DNA from: Tyto alba
Lineage: Eukaryota; Chordata; Aves; Strigiformes; Tytonidae
Direction: 5' to 3'
Length of the DNA: 64,000 bases
Assembly (NCBI RefSeq): GCF_018691265.1
Contig: NW_024881316.1
Span: 24,281,819 to 24,345,818, forward strand
Made by a program: the position numbers and the translations under genes
The notes under the pieces: model-generated
What the model was told of the DNA's origin: nothing
The model's database searches: none
What the model saw: the letters and a program-made list of their open reading frames with translations, nothing else
In this document: one piece after another, positions 44,605-57,200 of the stretch
Position numbering within the stretch: position 1 is the stretch's first letter
Layout of the letters: every line of letters starts with the position of its first letter

Positions 44605-45075
44605 CTACTGACATAAGATCAGACCAAAAGTACTATATTGTCCCATTGCTTTCATCAGACTTTTCCTTACTTTGTTCTCTAATCCCTCAGAAAAACAGGT
44701 CATATTGCATGAGGTCAAAGATCGCTCTAATCTGTATTACATCTGACAGTGGCCAAGAATAGATGTGTAGAGGAGAACATAAGGGTAAGGCAAGTTTGCA
44801 ATACTTTCCATCATTACAACTTCCCATCTATGAGCAGTCTGCAAGTTAGCAGCTTCCTGAGGCAAACCGTTGTGTCTGGTTAATAAATAGGTCTTTATAT
44901 TTTTTCCCCAACAATTTCCCTTAATTGTTTTCTTAACCCATCTGAAGCTCTTGCTTTCCCTGCAACTAGAAGCAGTGATTTCCATGGTTTGTTACAGTGT
45001 TCCTCCTTTGCTACCTATAAAGTTGTTGCTGGATAATTTTATTTGGTTTCTTGTTCTTATATATTGTAAAAATTA
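44605..45075 (-). mobile_element. Ancient CR1-like relic
   Basis: Short matches in the right order to the reverse complement of an old CR1 family: AGATCAGACCAAAAG at 44617, GACAGTGGCCAAGAATAG at 44745, and a stretch ending near 45060 resembling TTTTATTTGGTTTCTTGTTC. It is heavily decayed, and the boundaries are uncertain by about 50 bp. Confidence 0.45.
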
Positions 45076-46439
45076 GAATATTTCCTTTTCCACTTTTTCC
45101 ATACCGCTTGTGATGCTCTTTTCCTCAGTCATGTCCTTCTTGAAAGGATCTCCATTTTGAAAGCCCTTGAACTCTTCCAGGGAACTGTCTGAAAGAGAGT
45201 TAGAACCTGTGACAGTGTCCCATATAATGCAGGCATAACTTCTACATCCTACTGACTTCGTTTCTTTCGAAAGCCTGCCTGCCAACGTTCTCATTTAAAG
45301 CAACCATTCCAGGTAATCTGTCTTCTATTTCTGGTTTCAAGCCTTTGCATAGAAGTATTCATACATATGATCATTTTTTTGTAACCTCTTTAAATGAGAC
45401 GCTATTCATTCAGTCTTTTTTTGCTGTCACTTGTCTGAATTTTGTTTGGTTTGCCCTATATACTATACTTCATTTGAGTACAGCGTTCTGTAACTTCACT
45501 ACCAGATGACTCATCTCAAATGGTGTACTTTTCAACATGTTGGTTTTCAGAACACTGGTTTAAAAACTTATCCATAACTATATTTATTTTAAAGTTTCAT
45601 CAATAGATTTAATTTTCCTTGGATAGACTACCTTCCTCCTGTCAGCTCCATTTTTTTCTTAAAGTTTCCACCATTCCTAATTAACTGACTCTGCTCTTTA
45701 TGCCACTTCTCAGACACATTGACACTCTGCACTCTCTCTAGCTCTGTGTGTGGTACTGAGAACATTTCTCAGCACATTTTTTCTCAGAGATTTTATATCA
45801 TTTGTAGCTACTATTCTATAATATGACCTCTTGATATTTCCGTTTTTATGTTAAGTCATCATAAAACAAGACAGAAGTATTTTGTCATGAGAATAGCTCA
45901 CAAAGCACAAAGATCATCTGTATCCATGTCTTTTTTTCACTCTTTGCTATTTTGTTCCTTAAGGTGTGATTTCATATTCTGTTTGTGCACTTACATTTTC
46001 ATGTGGCATTTAAAAACTTTACTGCTGCCTAGATAGTTTATTCCATACCTACTATATATTTTTTTTTCTAGTTTAATAAAATTTTCAGTTAGGTAACAGG
46101 GAAGATCTTACTTTCCTCCTGTTTTTAATGAACTGTTGCATGAATATTTTTCTCAATCATTCAGTGAAATAAGAGCTTTTCATTGGTTATACACTACTTT
46201 GCACTGCAACATGCAAAACTTTACAGTATTTTCCCTAATTGTTCTAAGGCTTATTGTAATAGAAAAACATGCTTTATGTTTCAGAAACTGCAAATATAAT
46301 GACATACCATTTCTGAAGAAAAAAAAGTTTCTTACACAGTTTGATCTGATCCCTCTTGGACAGGATTCTCATCTTTCAGTCTAAAGGCTGAAAGTGCACT
46401 GTTGTGCCAGCATAGACTGCCCTGATTTGTTTGTATTCT

Positions 46440-47510
46440 TGTCATGATTTGAGCTCATAGGGAAACTGAGCACCACACAGCCCCTTGCTCTCCTTTCCCT
46501 CTCAGTGCAGAGAAGGGAAAATAAGCCAGACTTGGGATGTGAGATAGGGCCAGGAGGGGCAGATCAACCATTATGGTCATGGGCAAAAGGCAGACTCGTT
46601 AGGGGAAGAAAAAAGAACACACATTTATTACAGACACTAATTAGAAAACTTAACAGGGTAGGACAGTGAGAAGCATTGCCACGTATTGAGAACACCTTCC
46701 CCGTCCCCCTGCTTCCTCCCAGGCTCAGCTCTGCTTCCGATATCTCTACCTCCTCACCCAGAAGCGCAGGGGCAGGGAATGGGGGGTGCAGTCAGTGCTG
46801 CTGCTGCTTCCATCTTCAGTGGTGGGAGCTTCTGGAACTTCTTCCCCCTGCTCCATTGTGGTCCCCCTCTCACAGGAGACAGTCCTCCACAAACTTTCTC
46901 TAATGGGAGTCCCTCCCACAGGCCGCAGCGTTCCCCACACTGCTCCGTCATGGGTCACTAACTTTCTCCAACTGGATTCCCTCCCACGGCTGCAGCCCTT
47001 CCCGAGCTGCTCCGGCGTGGGACACCCCCGCATGCTGCAATCCTCCCAGAGCTGAATTACAGCCGCGGGGGCTACTTTTCTCCAAAAGATCCCGGACATC
47101 CTCGGGCACAGTCACCTTGGTCATCCACGAGAGGCCCCTCACAGTCCATAAATCAGTGTCTGCTCCACTGTAGGTCTTCATGGGTGGCAGGGGGGGCCGC
47201 CCTGCTTCTCACCACGGGATACAGGGGGGGTCTCTGCTCCGGCACACCTCCCCCCTCCTTTCTTCCTCCATTCCTCCACTGACCTTGGTGTTCATGCAGC
47301 TGCCACAACTCTTCCTCACAAGTACAACTTGTGCTCACCACATCTCTTCTTAAATACGTTATCGCAGAGACGCAGCTGATTGGCTCAGCCTTAGTGCAGA
47401 GGTGGGTCCGACTTGGAGCTGGGGGAGCTTTGAGAAGCTTCTCACAGGGGGCCACCCCTATAGCCCCCTCCCCTGCTACCAAAAAAACCCCACCACTCAA
47501 ACCCAGGACA
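46440..47510 (-). mobile_element. Long solo LTR (about 1.07 kb) of a different ERV family
   Basis: Read on the minus strand it starts TGTCCTGGGTTTGAGTGG and ends AAATCATGACA. It has a TATA-like TATTTAAG near 47353 and a polyadenylation signal AATAAA near 46627. Imperfect 5-bp flanks ATTCT (46435-46439) and TTTCT (47511-47515) look like a mutated target duplication. The overlapping open frames on both strands have no retroviral motifs and are by-products of the LTR sequence. Confidence 0.82.
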
Positions 47511-49037
47511 TTTCTGCAGTTTGCTACTGTATCTATAAAATGTATACTTACTAACGAGATTACTTGTGAAAAATCTGAACACCAAATCAGTGAAGATCTT
47601 TATTGTTCAGGCTCTGTGATGATGTTGGGCCAAGAATAAATGAATTACAGAAGTTATCTCTGCTACAGAATAACTAAAGCTAGCACCTTTAGTGGTCTTC
47701 TCCAGCTCCCCAAGTATTGAATATTGCATTCTGTGTTAATCTCTTGCTGTCAGTTGCCTATTTCAGTAAGTCTTACCTGGCCTGGCTGTGTATTAAAGAA
47801 TATTGTCAATACTATTCATTATCCAGTTAGACAGTGGCTGGCTCAGATATTTAGTCTGTTAAGCACTGTAAACCAGTAATTCAACTTGTAAAAAGAAGAT
47901 AATATAATAAAATAAAATAAACCCAAAAATGTCAAAAAGGGAAGGAAATGTTAAGAAGCTTAGATACCGGTCAACCTTGTACTGTAGAAATTAGCCTAGC
48001 CTGAATATAAAACGCTTGTTTTAGTGAAGTAAACACATATTTTTGTACCTTAGTTAAGTCACCTTGCATTTTATGAGTTAAATCTAGCTTCAGTTCTCAA
48101 GCCTGAGAATACCAGTCCTTATGACTAAGGACAGATTTTTCTCTTCCCTTTGCCACTTGACAGCTTTTGAGACTCAGATAATTATATTTCTGTCTACTAT
48201 TAAAATCTTTTTGTATCTATGATTTCAAATAAAGATGTGTGTGTACTTTGCAGGATGAGCCTATTATCCATGAAGGGGAAGAGGAGGAAGTCATTTAAGG
48301 ACTGTCTCTGCTACCAGTAAAGGCAATTGTGGAAGGATCAGACCTGTGACCAGGCATATACAAACTTACCCACCTATGGTGCTGCACCCCTCTGGCTCTG
48401 GCAGGACCCTGAATGGGCTCAGACGTGTGCCAATACAGACACAACTGTTGGTTGGGACCCACAGACTGGAAACTCTTCAGCACAGGAATCTTCCTTGCTT
48501 TTTCCTGTGTCAGAGCCATATGTGTAAAGAAATCATTATAATCTCTCACATTACTGTTACACTGTGGGGCACCAACACTGAAGAGGACAAACACTTATTT
48601 TTCTGTGAAGTTGGATGAGTGATGCTGTGCTTAACATGCACTGAGTGATGAGATGAACCTGGAGATTACAACAGCCATGCAACCTCAGGACTCTCCCAGT
48701 AACTCTTTCGGTGGAATGTCTGAGTCTGTGCAATTCTTCCAGTGCTTTGTGAAAATAAAGAATCCCTTTTTTTTTTCATGATCTCAGTCTATAAAACAGA
48801 CTTTTACTCCATGATACTGTTAATTCTCTCTTTTTTTAAAGAAAACCCAAACTAGGGTTTTCAAAGGTCCCTAAAGATACACAGTCTCATCAGAATGACC
48901 TCTAGATAGCTTTCCTGTATAAAGAAACAATACACTACTGTCAATAAATGGAATAGTTGATTTTATCTGTCCTTTCAATTATTCTCACATTCAGGACTTG
49001 TAAGCATTGCATTTAGGTTGAATAAAGGACCAAGTAG

Positions 49038-49540
49038 TGTCCTGGTTGGGTCTGGCCTAGAGTTCCCGTTGGTCTGGCAGCGGGAGGAGCTGCAGCACCC
49101 TGAGACCCCAGGGGCTCCCCAGGTCCCAGTGCCCTCACCTGTGTGCGGGGGCGGGGGGAGCACAGCTGGAGGGCTGGGCCCCGATTGGCCGATATCCCGT
49201 GTCATGTGACCTTGTGCTCACTATATAAAGGCAGGAGAGGGCCAGGAGGGGCTGCCACTTCTGGGAGTGTGGCTGTGGGGCCTTGGTGTTTGGGATTGCT
49301 GGCCGGGAGCAGGTGGGTGTTGGTTGGTTGTGGTGGGTGGGTGAGCGGTGAGCAGCTGTATTGTACATTACCCGTTGGTACTGCTGTCAGTGTGTTATTC
49401 TGTTACTGTTATTAAACTGTTTTTATCTCAACCCGCGAGTCTCCCTTTGCCCCTCCAATTCCCTCCCCGTTCCCAAGTAGGGGGAGGGTGGGTGAGCGAC
49501 TGCGGGGTGTTTAGCTGCTGACCGGACTCAAACCATGACA
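49038..49540 (+). mobile_element. Solo LTR of an endogenous retrovirus (copy B)
   Basis: 503 bp, TGTCCTGGTTGGGT...CCATGACA, bounded by a perfect 5-bp target duplication AGTAG (49033-49037 and 49541-49545). It has the same family, orientation and internal layout as the copy at 43436 (TATA at 49222-49229). The two differ by scattered substitutions and small indels. The 5-bp duplication fits ERVL-type integration. No internal viral genes are present. Confidence 0.92.
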
Positions 49541-49545
49541 AGTAG

Positions 49546-52500
49546 ACATTATTTATTTGTGATATTCAGTTCTTCTGCGAATAATTTAACACATTCACAG
49601 ACAGCCTTTCTTTTAATTTGTGCAGCTAATATAGCGTTTACAGATTTTACGTTACATAAAAGGACAATGACATGTAGAGGGCCTTGAAGAATTAATTCCA
49701 GGCATACCTGTTTCCAGAGTCTTGACGCGTTTAATTATTTCCACCTAGATGTTCTGAAAAGGTGGTAAACTTATCCATAAGAAGAATCATAAATGCTAGG
49801 GAATCAAAAAAGAACCACATAGCAAATAGATAAAACTATATTTTTATAAAACAAATCTATGAAAGACATATTTGTTTCAAACAATCAAAATTTTAGGTAA
49901 ACTACACAAAAAGTTGTTCAAATGCACTTCAGTGTTAGTAACAGTAATGTTTAATTTATTTAGTGTTTTACTTTGAAAAATATAATTATTTTGGCTGCAT
50001 GTTTTTAAATTATAGAATAACTTGCAAACAAGGCAGCTGTGTCTCAGTTTAAGTTCAGCAGGATCATGAGTAGCCAAGATCTTTAACTAAAGATCTGAAG
50101 ATCTCATGGTAAATCATGAGCAGAGCTTGTCAAAGTATTATTTGAAAAAGCATTATTCACTATTTCCCTTCCAAATTTCCCGCTTCTTTAAATAATTAAG
50201 CCTTCTCAGATGTTCCCCAATGTTTCTTTAGTGGCTTTTTCTTCTGGATTTCATAACTCTTGGTGTAAAATCCATTTCTTGTGAAGGACTGCTGAGCTCT
50301 TAGCATTGTTACTGCAAGCAGGATTGTATTTAATGAACTTCATGAGATTTCTCTATGTTTATACACATCATAGTAAGTTGCTCGCAACTACTTATAGAAA
50401 ACTCCATCATCACTTAATCCCAGCTTCTAGTTCCTCATCTGGAAATTAAATTCACAGAACTTCCTTACTATGAATGTCTGTAAAAACATAAAATTAAGGT
50501 GCTACAAATGAAGGAGGTGATGGAAAGGAAGTTGGGCACTGAAATTTATAAAAGTTGCATAAATCCTGGAACTGCTGTGCTGACTGAAGTTCAGACTAAG
50601 TCCACTAAGTCCAAACTAAATGTCAGAATTTGAAAAATCTGTCCCTTCCTTTACCTGTTTTCTTGTCTCTTTTCTGTAAATTTGCTTAATAATGAATACT
50701 ATATAAAAATAATTACAAATGGTTCTGGCTTCATAATCGCACCTACACACATCTACAAATACCTAAACAGAGCTGGTTAATAACCCATGTTAAGATATGT
50801 GCATTCAATTATAGGACTTACAAATTGCCTCTTCATTTTCCGTTCTCCTTGCCAGATAATAAGAGTGAGCTGGACCATGAGTTAGAGAATTTATTCTGAA
50901 TAAAGAGCTGTTATAAGTGCAGCCCAAATTATTACTTACATTGTTGTTAAAGTTCATTTAAGGTCTCTAATTAGTATGTATGTGCAGGGAGAAAGGACGG
51001 TGTAGAGAATTATACAAAAACATAGTATCAGTAGATAGATTGGTAGTGTTATCAGTAATGCTGTTGGATGTGCTAGTCAATCTATCATTCAAAGAGCACA
51101 CAGCAGGTTTTGAAGATCTTTGTAAAAGAGGAGTAAGAATGATAAAGACAATGAAAACATCTTTGAAAAGATGAAAAATGGAGTTGTTTTACCACAGGAA
51201 ACACATCAGTAAGGATATCAGTAAAAGTGTGCCAAAAAATGAACAGCAAGAGGAAAGCAAACTACATATTTCTGTTCTCTTACTCATGACACAAGAAGGA
51301 ATCACTGAATGAAATTAGTAGTGGGAAATACAGAATAGAGCTAACAGATTTTTTTCCAACAAGGTAAAAATAGACTGTAGAACCCATTAAGGTATAAAAT
51401 TTAGTTACCTTTCAGAAGGTCTCATCATTCATACAGATAACAAGAATATCCAGGCTTGTCACTGTTAATTATAACAAAAGGCTTGGTTTAGCTTTCCTGT
51501 GTTAGAAATTAGGTGAGATTTCTGAAGTTTCCCATGGAAAATTAAGTTATCTGGTACCCTGCTGCTCATAGGTTAACACACTATGAAATCTGTTCAATAA
51601 ATGTAATAAGCTGCACCTCAAAACCAGATAAATTTATTTTCTCTGAAAATCCAGATTACTCTAAGTATACAAATTGTCCCCAGATAAACTATATGTCTAC
51701 TGTTGTTACAAAATAACAGCAAAGTTGGATGGTTACAGTTGAACTGAATGTTCTCCAAATTACATTATCAATTGTAAATAAAAAAAAAAAAAAAGAAACC
51801 TATTTAAGATAAGTATATTCCTTCTTGAATGTAACGTTGTACCCTTCTCTGTGGATAATTAAGAAAACAGGTTTCACCTTCTGTTGAAGCATCAGAGCAA
51901 AAGCTGCATAAATGTACACCTCAGAACATAGACTTTCCAACTCAGATATGCAGGTTAAGCCCCCTCCCAAACTGGACCCGTGTGATGTATGCAGGCAAAA
52001 TAAGCTGACAGACTTCTAGTGACACATACATTCTTAAAGTCTGTACTTCCACAGAGAAAATGAGAGGCTAGCATAAGTAACCTGGAAATTGTCCTAAATC
52101 ACTCTTCAGTAATTCAAGACATTTCCACAGAAACAGGTTTCCTATTCCCAGATCCATTAACATATTTTAATATTGTAGATTGAGAGCACACTGGATAGCA
52201 AGCAATGCTCCAGAGAAGAGGACTGACACTGCCTCTTGTGCATCTTTCCGTCTCCTAGGAAACTAGTATTTAATTCATTATCCAAAAAATATTCCCTCAC
52301 TTTACTAGAGACATGTTAGTCAGATCATATTTTTCCACTCTGTGAGAAGGAATACAGTTAAGAGGGAATACACTTTACCTAGCAGCCAAATGCCTCCTTT
52401 TGCTATTAATACCATTGCAAGCAGCATTTCAGTGTAGTGTTGGTAACACCCTGGGTTGTATTATACTGTACTGCTGTAATACTGTACTGTACTATCTTGT

Positions 52501-53559
52501 AACTGTCAATATTTTTTCTTTCAGCCTGTAGTGCAAGATGTGCATTTCCTACATAAATGGTATCTTAATAGTTTATTTTCTTCAAATATTGCCATTCCCC
52601 ATGACCAAAGAAACACAGCCTCTTTGCTGTTCTATAAGCTGTAGCATTTTATGTTAGTATATACTAAATTATTACTCTTCTAGTGACTAGTTGTTGAAAC
52701 CTAGATTTTAGATTCGCTCTGTGAATATTGTTTTGCTGGACATCTATTCATAAGCAGTTTTTAAAAAAAATAATATTGAAATTATTCCCATTTAAGCAAC
52801 AATACTGAAGTTGAATGCTGAGGAAGTTTCACTTTATACCAGAATGTATATTATTTTTGGAAACTTACAATTATTGCTATTGAATTCTTTGTATATTTTT
52901 ATTGTAAGACAAAAAATTATCAAACAACAGTAATAAATAAAACAAATAAAGCAAACAAGTTATTAAAGATTAACAAAACAGTCAAAACTGCAGTACTCAA
53001 GTAAAATTTTTTTTTTTTAGAATAAAATGCTGTCTGAACAGGCTTCTGGAAAGTTTATCACACATATAGGGAAGTAACACAGAGCAATGAGTAGCACCCT
53101 TTCAGTTGTTCACCTCCTCCACATCTTCTGCTAAATAGTCTTTGACCAGTTTCAGAAAAGTTCTGCTGTTTAGAATGGAGGTTAACTTCACATGAGCAAA
53201 ACATTTACCATCTACTTGTCTATGTGCTTGTCCCCAGAGTGCGTATGCATGTGTTTAACTGATATGTGAAGCAATGAATACATCTGTAATTTTAATTAAA
53301 ACAGGGCCAGGGCCTGTTTTCTGGTCTTCAGTTAACATGCACAGTCTAACTACATCAACACTAATTTGCACTTGGCTTTGGATCTCCTTGACTATGTCTC
53401 TACCAGTACTGGCTACATCTATACAGTAAACTAAAGAAAGCCTAAGCATTACCTGAGTGTGATTTGGATGTTAAAATAGGGCAGGAACCATTTCTAATAA
53501 ACAGTTTTCAGGACACAACCCATATTCCAAGAAAAGAGTTTATCTGTGCTGACGTAAGC
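49546..53559. other. Gene-free interval
   Basis: AT-rich, with only short homopolymers (A15 near 51780, T11 near 53010). No coding exon, RNA gene or mobile element was recognised. Confidence 0.7.
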
Positions 53560-54215
53560 CATGCCATGTCAACTGGTGTCATTGGAGTAAGGTTCCTGGC
53601 TTGTTTGTTTGTCCCTGGATCCTTCTTCTTGCCCTTCTTGAAGATGGATGTGACATTTCTATTTTTGCAGTCAGCAGAAATCTCCCTTGATTGTCATGAC
53701 TTTTTAAAGGTGACAGAGAAAGGCCTGCCAATGAAGTTAACCAGTTCCTTCTGTATCACCGGATTCATAGCATCTCACAGAGCCGAATTTGCTTAAGAGT
53801 TCCTTAAATGTGTCTTCCTCTGCTACTAGACCCAAGGGGCCTGAGAGCAGATCTTACCAGGAAAGACCGAGACAAAAATATTGTTGAATACTTTTGCCGT
53901 TTCCGTGTCCTTTGACACTAAGTAAGCACATTGAGCAAAGCTCACATTTTCCTTAGTTTTCCTTCTGCTGCTGCTGTACATTAAGAAACTCTTGTTTTCA
54001 CTCACAGATCTCACTAGTTTCAGATCCAGCTAACCTCTGGATTTCCTAACTCCACCCCTACAAGCTTAGACAATATCTCTCTATTCCCCCAAGTAGCCCA
54101 TCCCACATTTTCACCTTCTCTCTATTTCCTTTCATTTGGCTCAAGACAGTGGCAAATCTACTTTCAGGACTGGACAAGATAGAAATGGTCATAATTACAT
54201 GATGTGGAATGCTTA
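53560..54215 (-). mobile_element. CR1 ORF2 remnant (reverse transcriptase N-terminal region)
   Basis: The minus strand encodes a decayed but recognisable CR1 ORF2. Part of the frame at 54014-53826 reads SRRKTKENVSFAQ, then VSKDTETAKVFNNIFVSVFP, matching the CR1 segment between endonuclease and reverse transcriptase. The plus-strand text around 53610-53700 (CTGGATCCTTCTTCTTGCCC) is the reverse complement of the following RT stretch (family consensus TPIFKKGKKEDPGN). Frameshifts and stops make it inactive. It has no 3' tail here. Confidence 0.9.
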
Positions 54216-57200
54216 ACCAGTAAAAACACTGCTAGTACAAATATATTCATTATTTTGTGAAGAATTTGAAAGCTAGGTCAGGAATCATTAATTCTTCACA
54301 GCTAGCATAAAACTTTAATAAATGACCCATTATATGTTATCTCTGAATAATCAGAACTATATTCATGTCCTTATTTTTCATCTGGGTGCAGCTGGTACTA
54401 CTAGGTAACCCAGAAGTGCCCAGATCTTGAGTTGGTGATGGTTGAACCATGATCTACATCTTGCTGATGAAGCTGAAAGGGAGGCAGAGAGCTTGGTTAT
54501 CTCTCCTGTGGATTCTAGCTGCAGGTCCTGGAGCCCATACCACAGTGTTCAATATTTATTTCCTGCTGGAACACATTTTGTTTACTCAGTTAGGGTGGAT
54601 TTTTCTAGGAAGAGAAGTGCCTTTGATGTTTTCTGTGACAAGTGCTATGTGCATTATGTTTGGACTAAGTTTTTAGTTAAATGAAATCAGGCAGTGCAGG
54701 TAATAAATCATAGCACTTATAAATCAATAAAAGCCTGAGAAAGTTAGAACAAACCGCCTTGTTCTTATTCCAAAATGTGGAGTTTAAAAGAAAATCACAG
54801 TACCCTAGAAAACATAAACAGATTTAAAAAAAAATGGTCATCTTTGAAGAGCTTATTGTGGGAACAGACAAGAAAGAAAAATGTGGGAGGACAAACAGAA
54901 AAATAGAGATGTGCAGGCCTTTCTAATGACCCAAAGAAAATAGTTCACACAGCTGGAAATCAAACTCATGTCTCCTGATTCCAAATCTTCTGTCTTACAC
55001 ACCGCACATTTGCACCTCAGAACTACTGGACTGTGACCATTGTGGCAATGTGGCCCATTAAAAAAAGAGGCATTCACAAGCCAAGCATTTTAATATATTC
55101 TTTACATCTAAAAGTATATTATTCCCTTGAAGCAGTGGATCACAGCAGAGCTGTGGCTGTGTGCCCTGTTATTTCAGCTGTTAATCAAAGACTCTGTTCC
55201 CTGTACTGGATACCTATTGAGGGTTACACACAAGGGAGGCTGCTGGAAAGGCCTGAACAGATGCTGCTCTTAATCAGCATCTATTAAGGCTTCTCCCAAG
55301 CTCAGTTTGGCTCCTTGGAACATGGAGGAGTCACTTAGATATGTCTAGGTCAGGTGCTTCTTGTAGGGATGATGTTTAAATGTAACATATTGTAAGTGCA
55401 GGTACAGAAACCCACTGTGCTTCAAGGCAGGCAGTCTACTACCATTGCCAACAGTTCACAGCCCCTCATGGGAGCTCCCAGCTGAGTAAATAAGTGGTAT
55501 TTATCATGAAAGTGGGGCTATGTCTATACTAATAAATTAGTATTCCAGACACAATTCTCTAGCAATTACATCGATACTACTTAATTCTTTTACACTTCAA
55601 ATCAGGACACTCATGTCCAAACTGTATTTCAATTCACTAGTATAAGCCTAGGCATAGTCTGAATGTGTACAACTCCTGTCAACTAGGGGTCCCTGGAAGT
55701 TTGATTGCATTCTCAATGAAACTCAAAGGATTATTTGTGTTTGAAGAAAAGCATGTGGTACAGCATCACATACATATTTCCCTGGATGCATGAGCATGAC
55801 TAGACAGACTACTATAACTCAAGGATTTCTGTTATAGAGTAGTCCAGCAATGTTCTTAGAGCAAGAGATAGCCTAGGGCCATTCTAAATAATTCCACTTG
55901 CTCACAGCCTCAAGGCTTGTTCAAAGCCAGAAACTAGAATTACAGAAATGTGCCATTGGGTCTAGTTAAGCACAGGAATTGCCTTTTCTCGTGGGAGTGC
56001 TCATAAAATGTTTCTTAAAAAATCAGGAAAACTTTTTAAATGTCTTGACTTAAAGCCACTAGGTTTTGGATCCTATCCAAGCATTCCAGAAATTTTTTTT
56101 AGGTGACACAAGAGATGGCATAAAGTTTCTAGGGAGCCACTTGAAAATTTAGTTTCTCAGTAGTTTCAAATATAAGGAAGGAGAACTACAATCTGTGCTA
56201 TAACCCACATATTTCTTGCATTTAGATTGTCCCCAGGAAATGATGGACTGTTATCAAATTAGTTGAAGGATTCTAGTTTACCCCTTACAAAGATGTGAGC
56301 TAAATTAACCAGCCATGGGAGGTCTCACCTTATCAAACCCTGGATCAGATGGAGATTGCGCTGATTCCAGTCATGTACTTACTTCTGGGCTATAAAACTT
56401 CAGGTGATAAAATTGCTGGTGAATATCTTAAGGAAAAAAAAAAAAAAAAAGAAAAATGAAGAAAACACTAACAAAGAAAAAATAACTCATTTTTAAATTT
56501 ATTTAAACTATTAAAAAAAAGGGGGGTTTCCCCCCTGATTCTTCATTTTCAGAAAGACACCAGAGTTCTGTTAACAGTCACAATTTCAACGTAAAACAGA
56601 TATCTCTAGGCACTAGAAGGATATACATATACATTTAGCATATTGAGATTTACTCCCCCTCACCTCACCTTCCCTAAAAAACAGCCTACAGAGCCTGAAA
56701 AATGAGTATACTTGTGTGGGTGAGAGTGACAGGCTTACATTATCTGGAGTGAATAAGAAAATAAAACCTCTATTTTTCTTTTTATTTTGTGAATGATTAT
56801 TTATAAAAGAGGCAACAAACTTTAAAAAAAAAAAAAAAAAGGAATCCAGAGTGATTATATATTAAGCTGACAGCAAGAATTCACAATGCACAGGGTTTCT
56901 GTGTTAGGAAATAACATCTCTCCCTGGTTTATAGATGCTTAGATAGAGCACAGATGAAGATTTAAGGAAGTACCATCAATTTATGGGAAGCTTCCAAAGT
57001 GTTTCTATTTGAGAAGAATTTGAAAGGTTTCCAGCATGCTGATGGCAGTCACATTTCAGACCCAATCCTACTCCATTTCATTTGAGAATAAAAGCTATTC
57101 TATACATTAGGATACAGGCTTAAAACAGAAAACTACTGGTTAAAAATCAAAAAAAGATCTCACCTAAAGCCTCCATGACAAAAACTATTCAAACTGTCTT

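Noticed and set aside
45073..45294. Minus-strand frame of 73 codons rich in charged residues
   Set aside because: No start context, splice signals or family resemblance, and it abuts an old CR1 relic.
46676..47500. Open frames of about 90-117 codons on both strands
   Set aside because: They lie wholly inside a long solo LTR and have no recognisable domain.
43436..49540. A complete provirus bounded by two LTRs
   Set aside because: Outer flanks do not match each other, each LTR has its own target duplication, and no gag/pol/env relic lies between.
55033..55287. Plus-strand frame with SLYWIPIEG, resembling the LINE motif LHWLPI
   Set aside because: The single short match has no collinear flanking motifs; probably chance.
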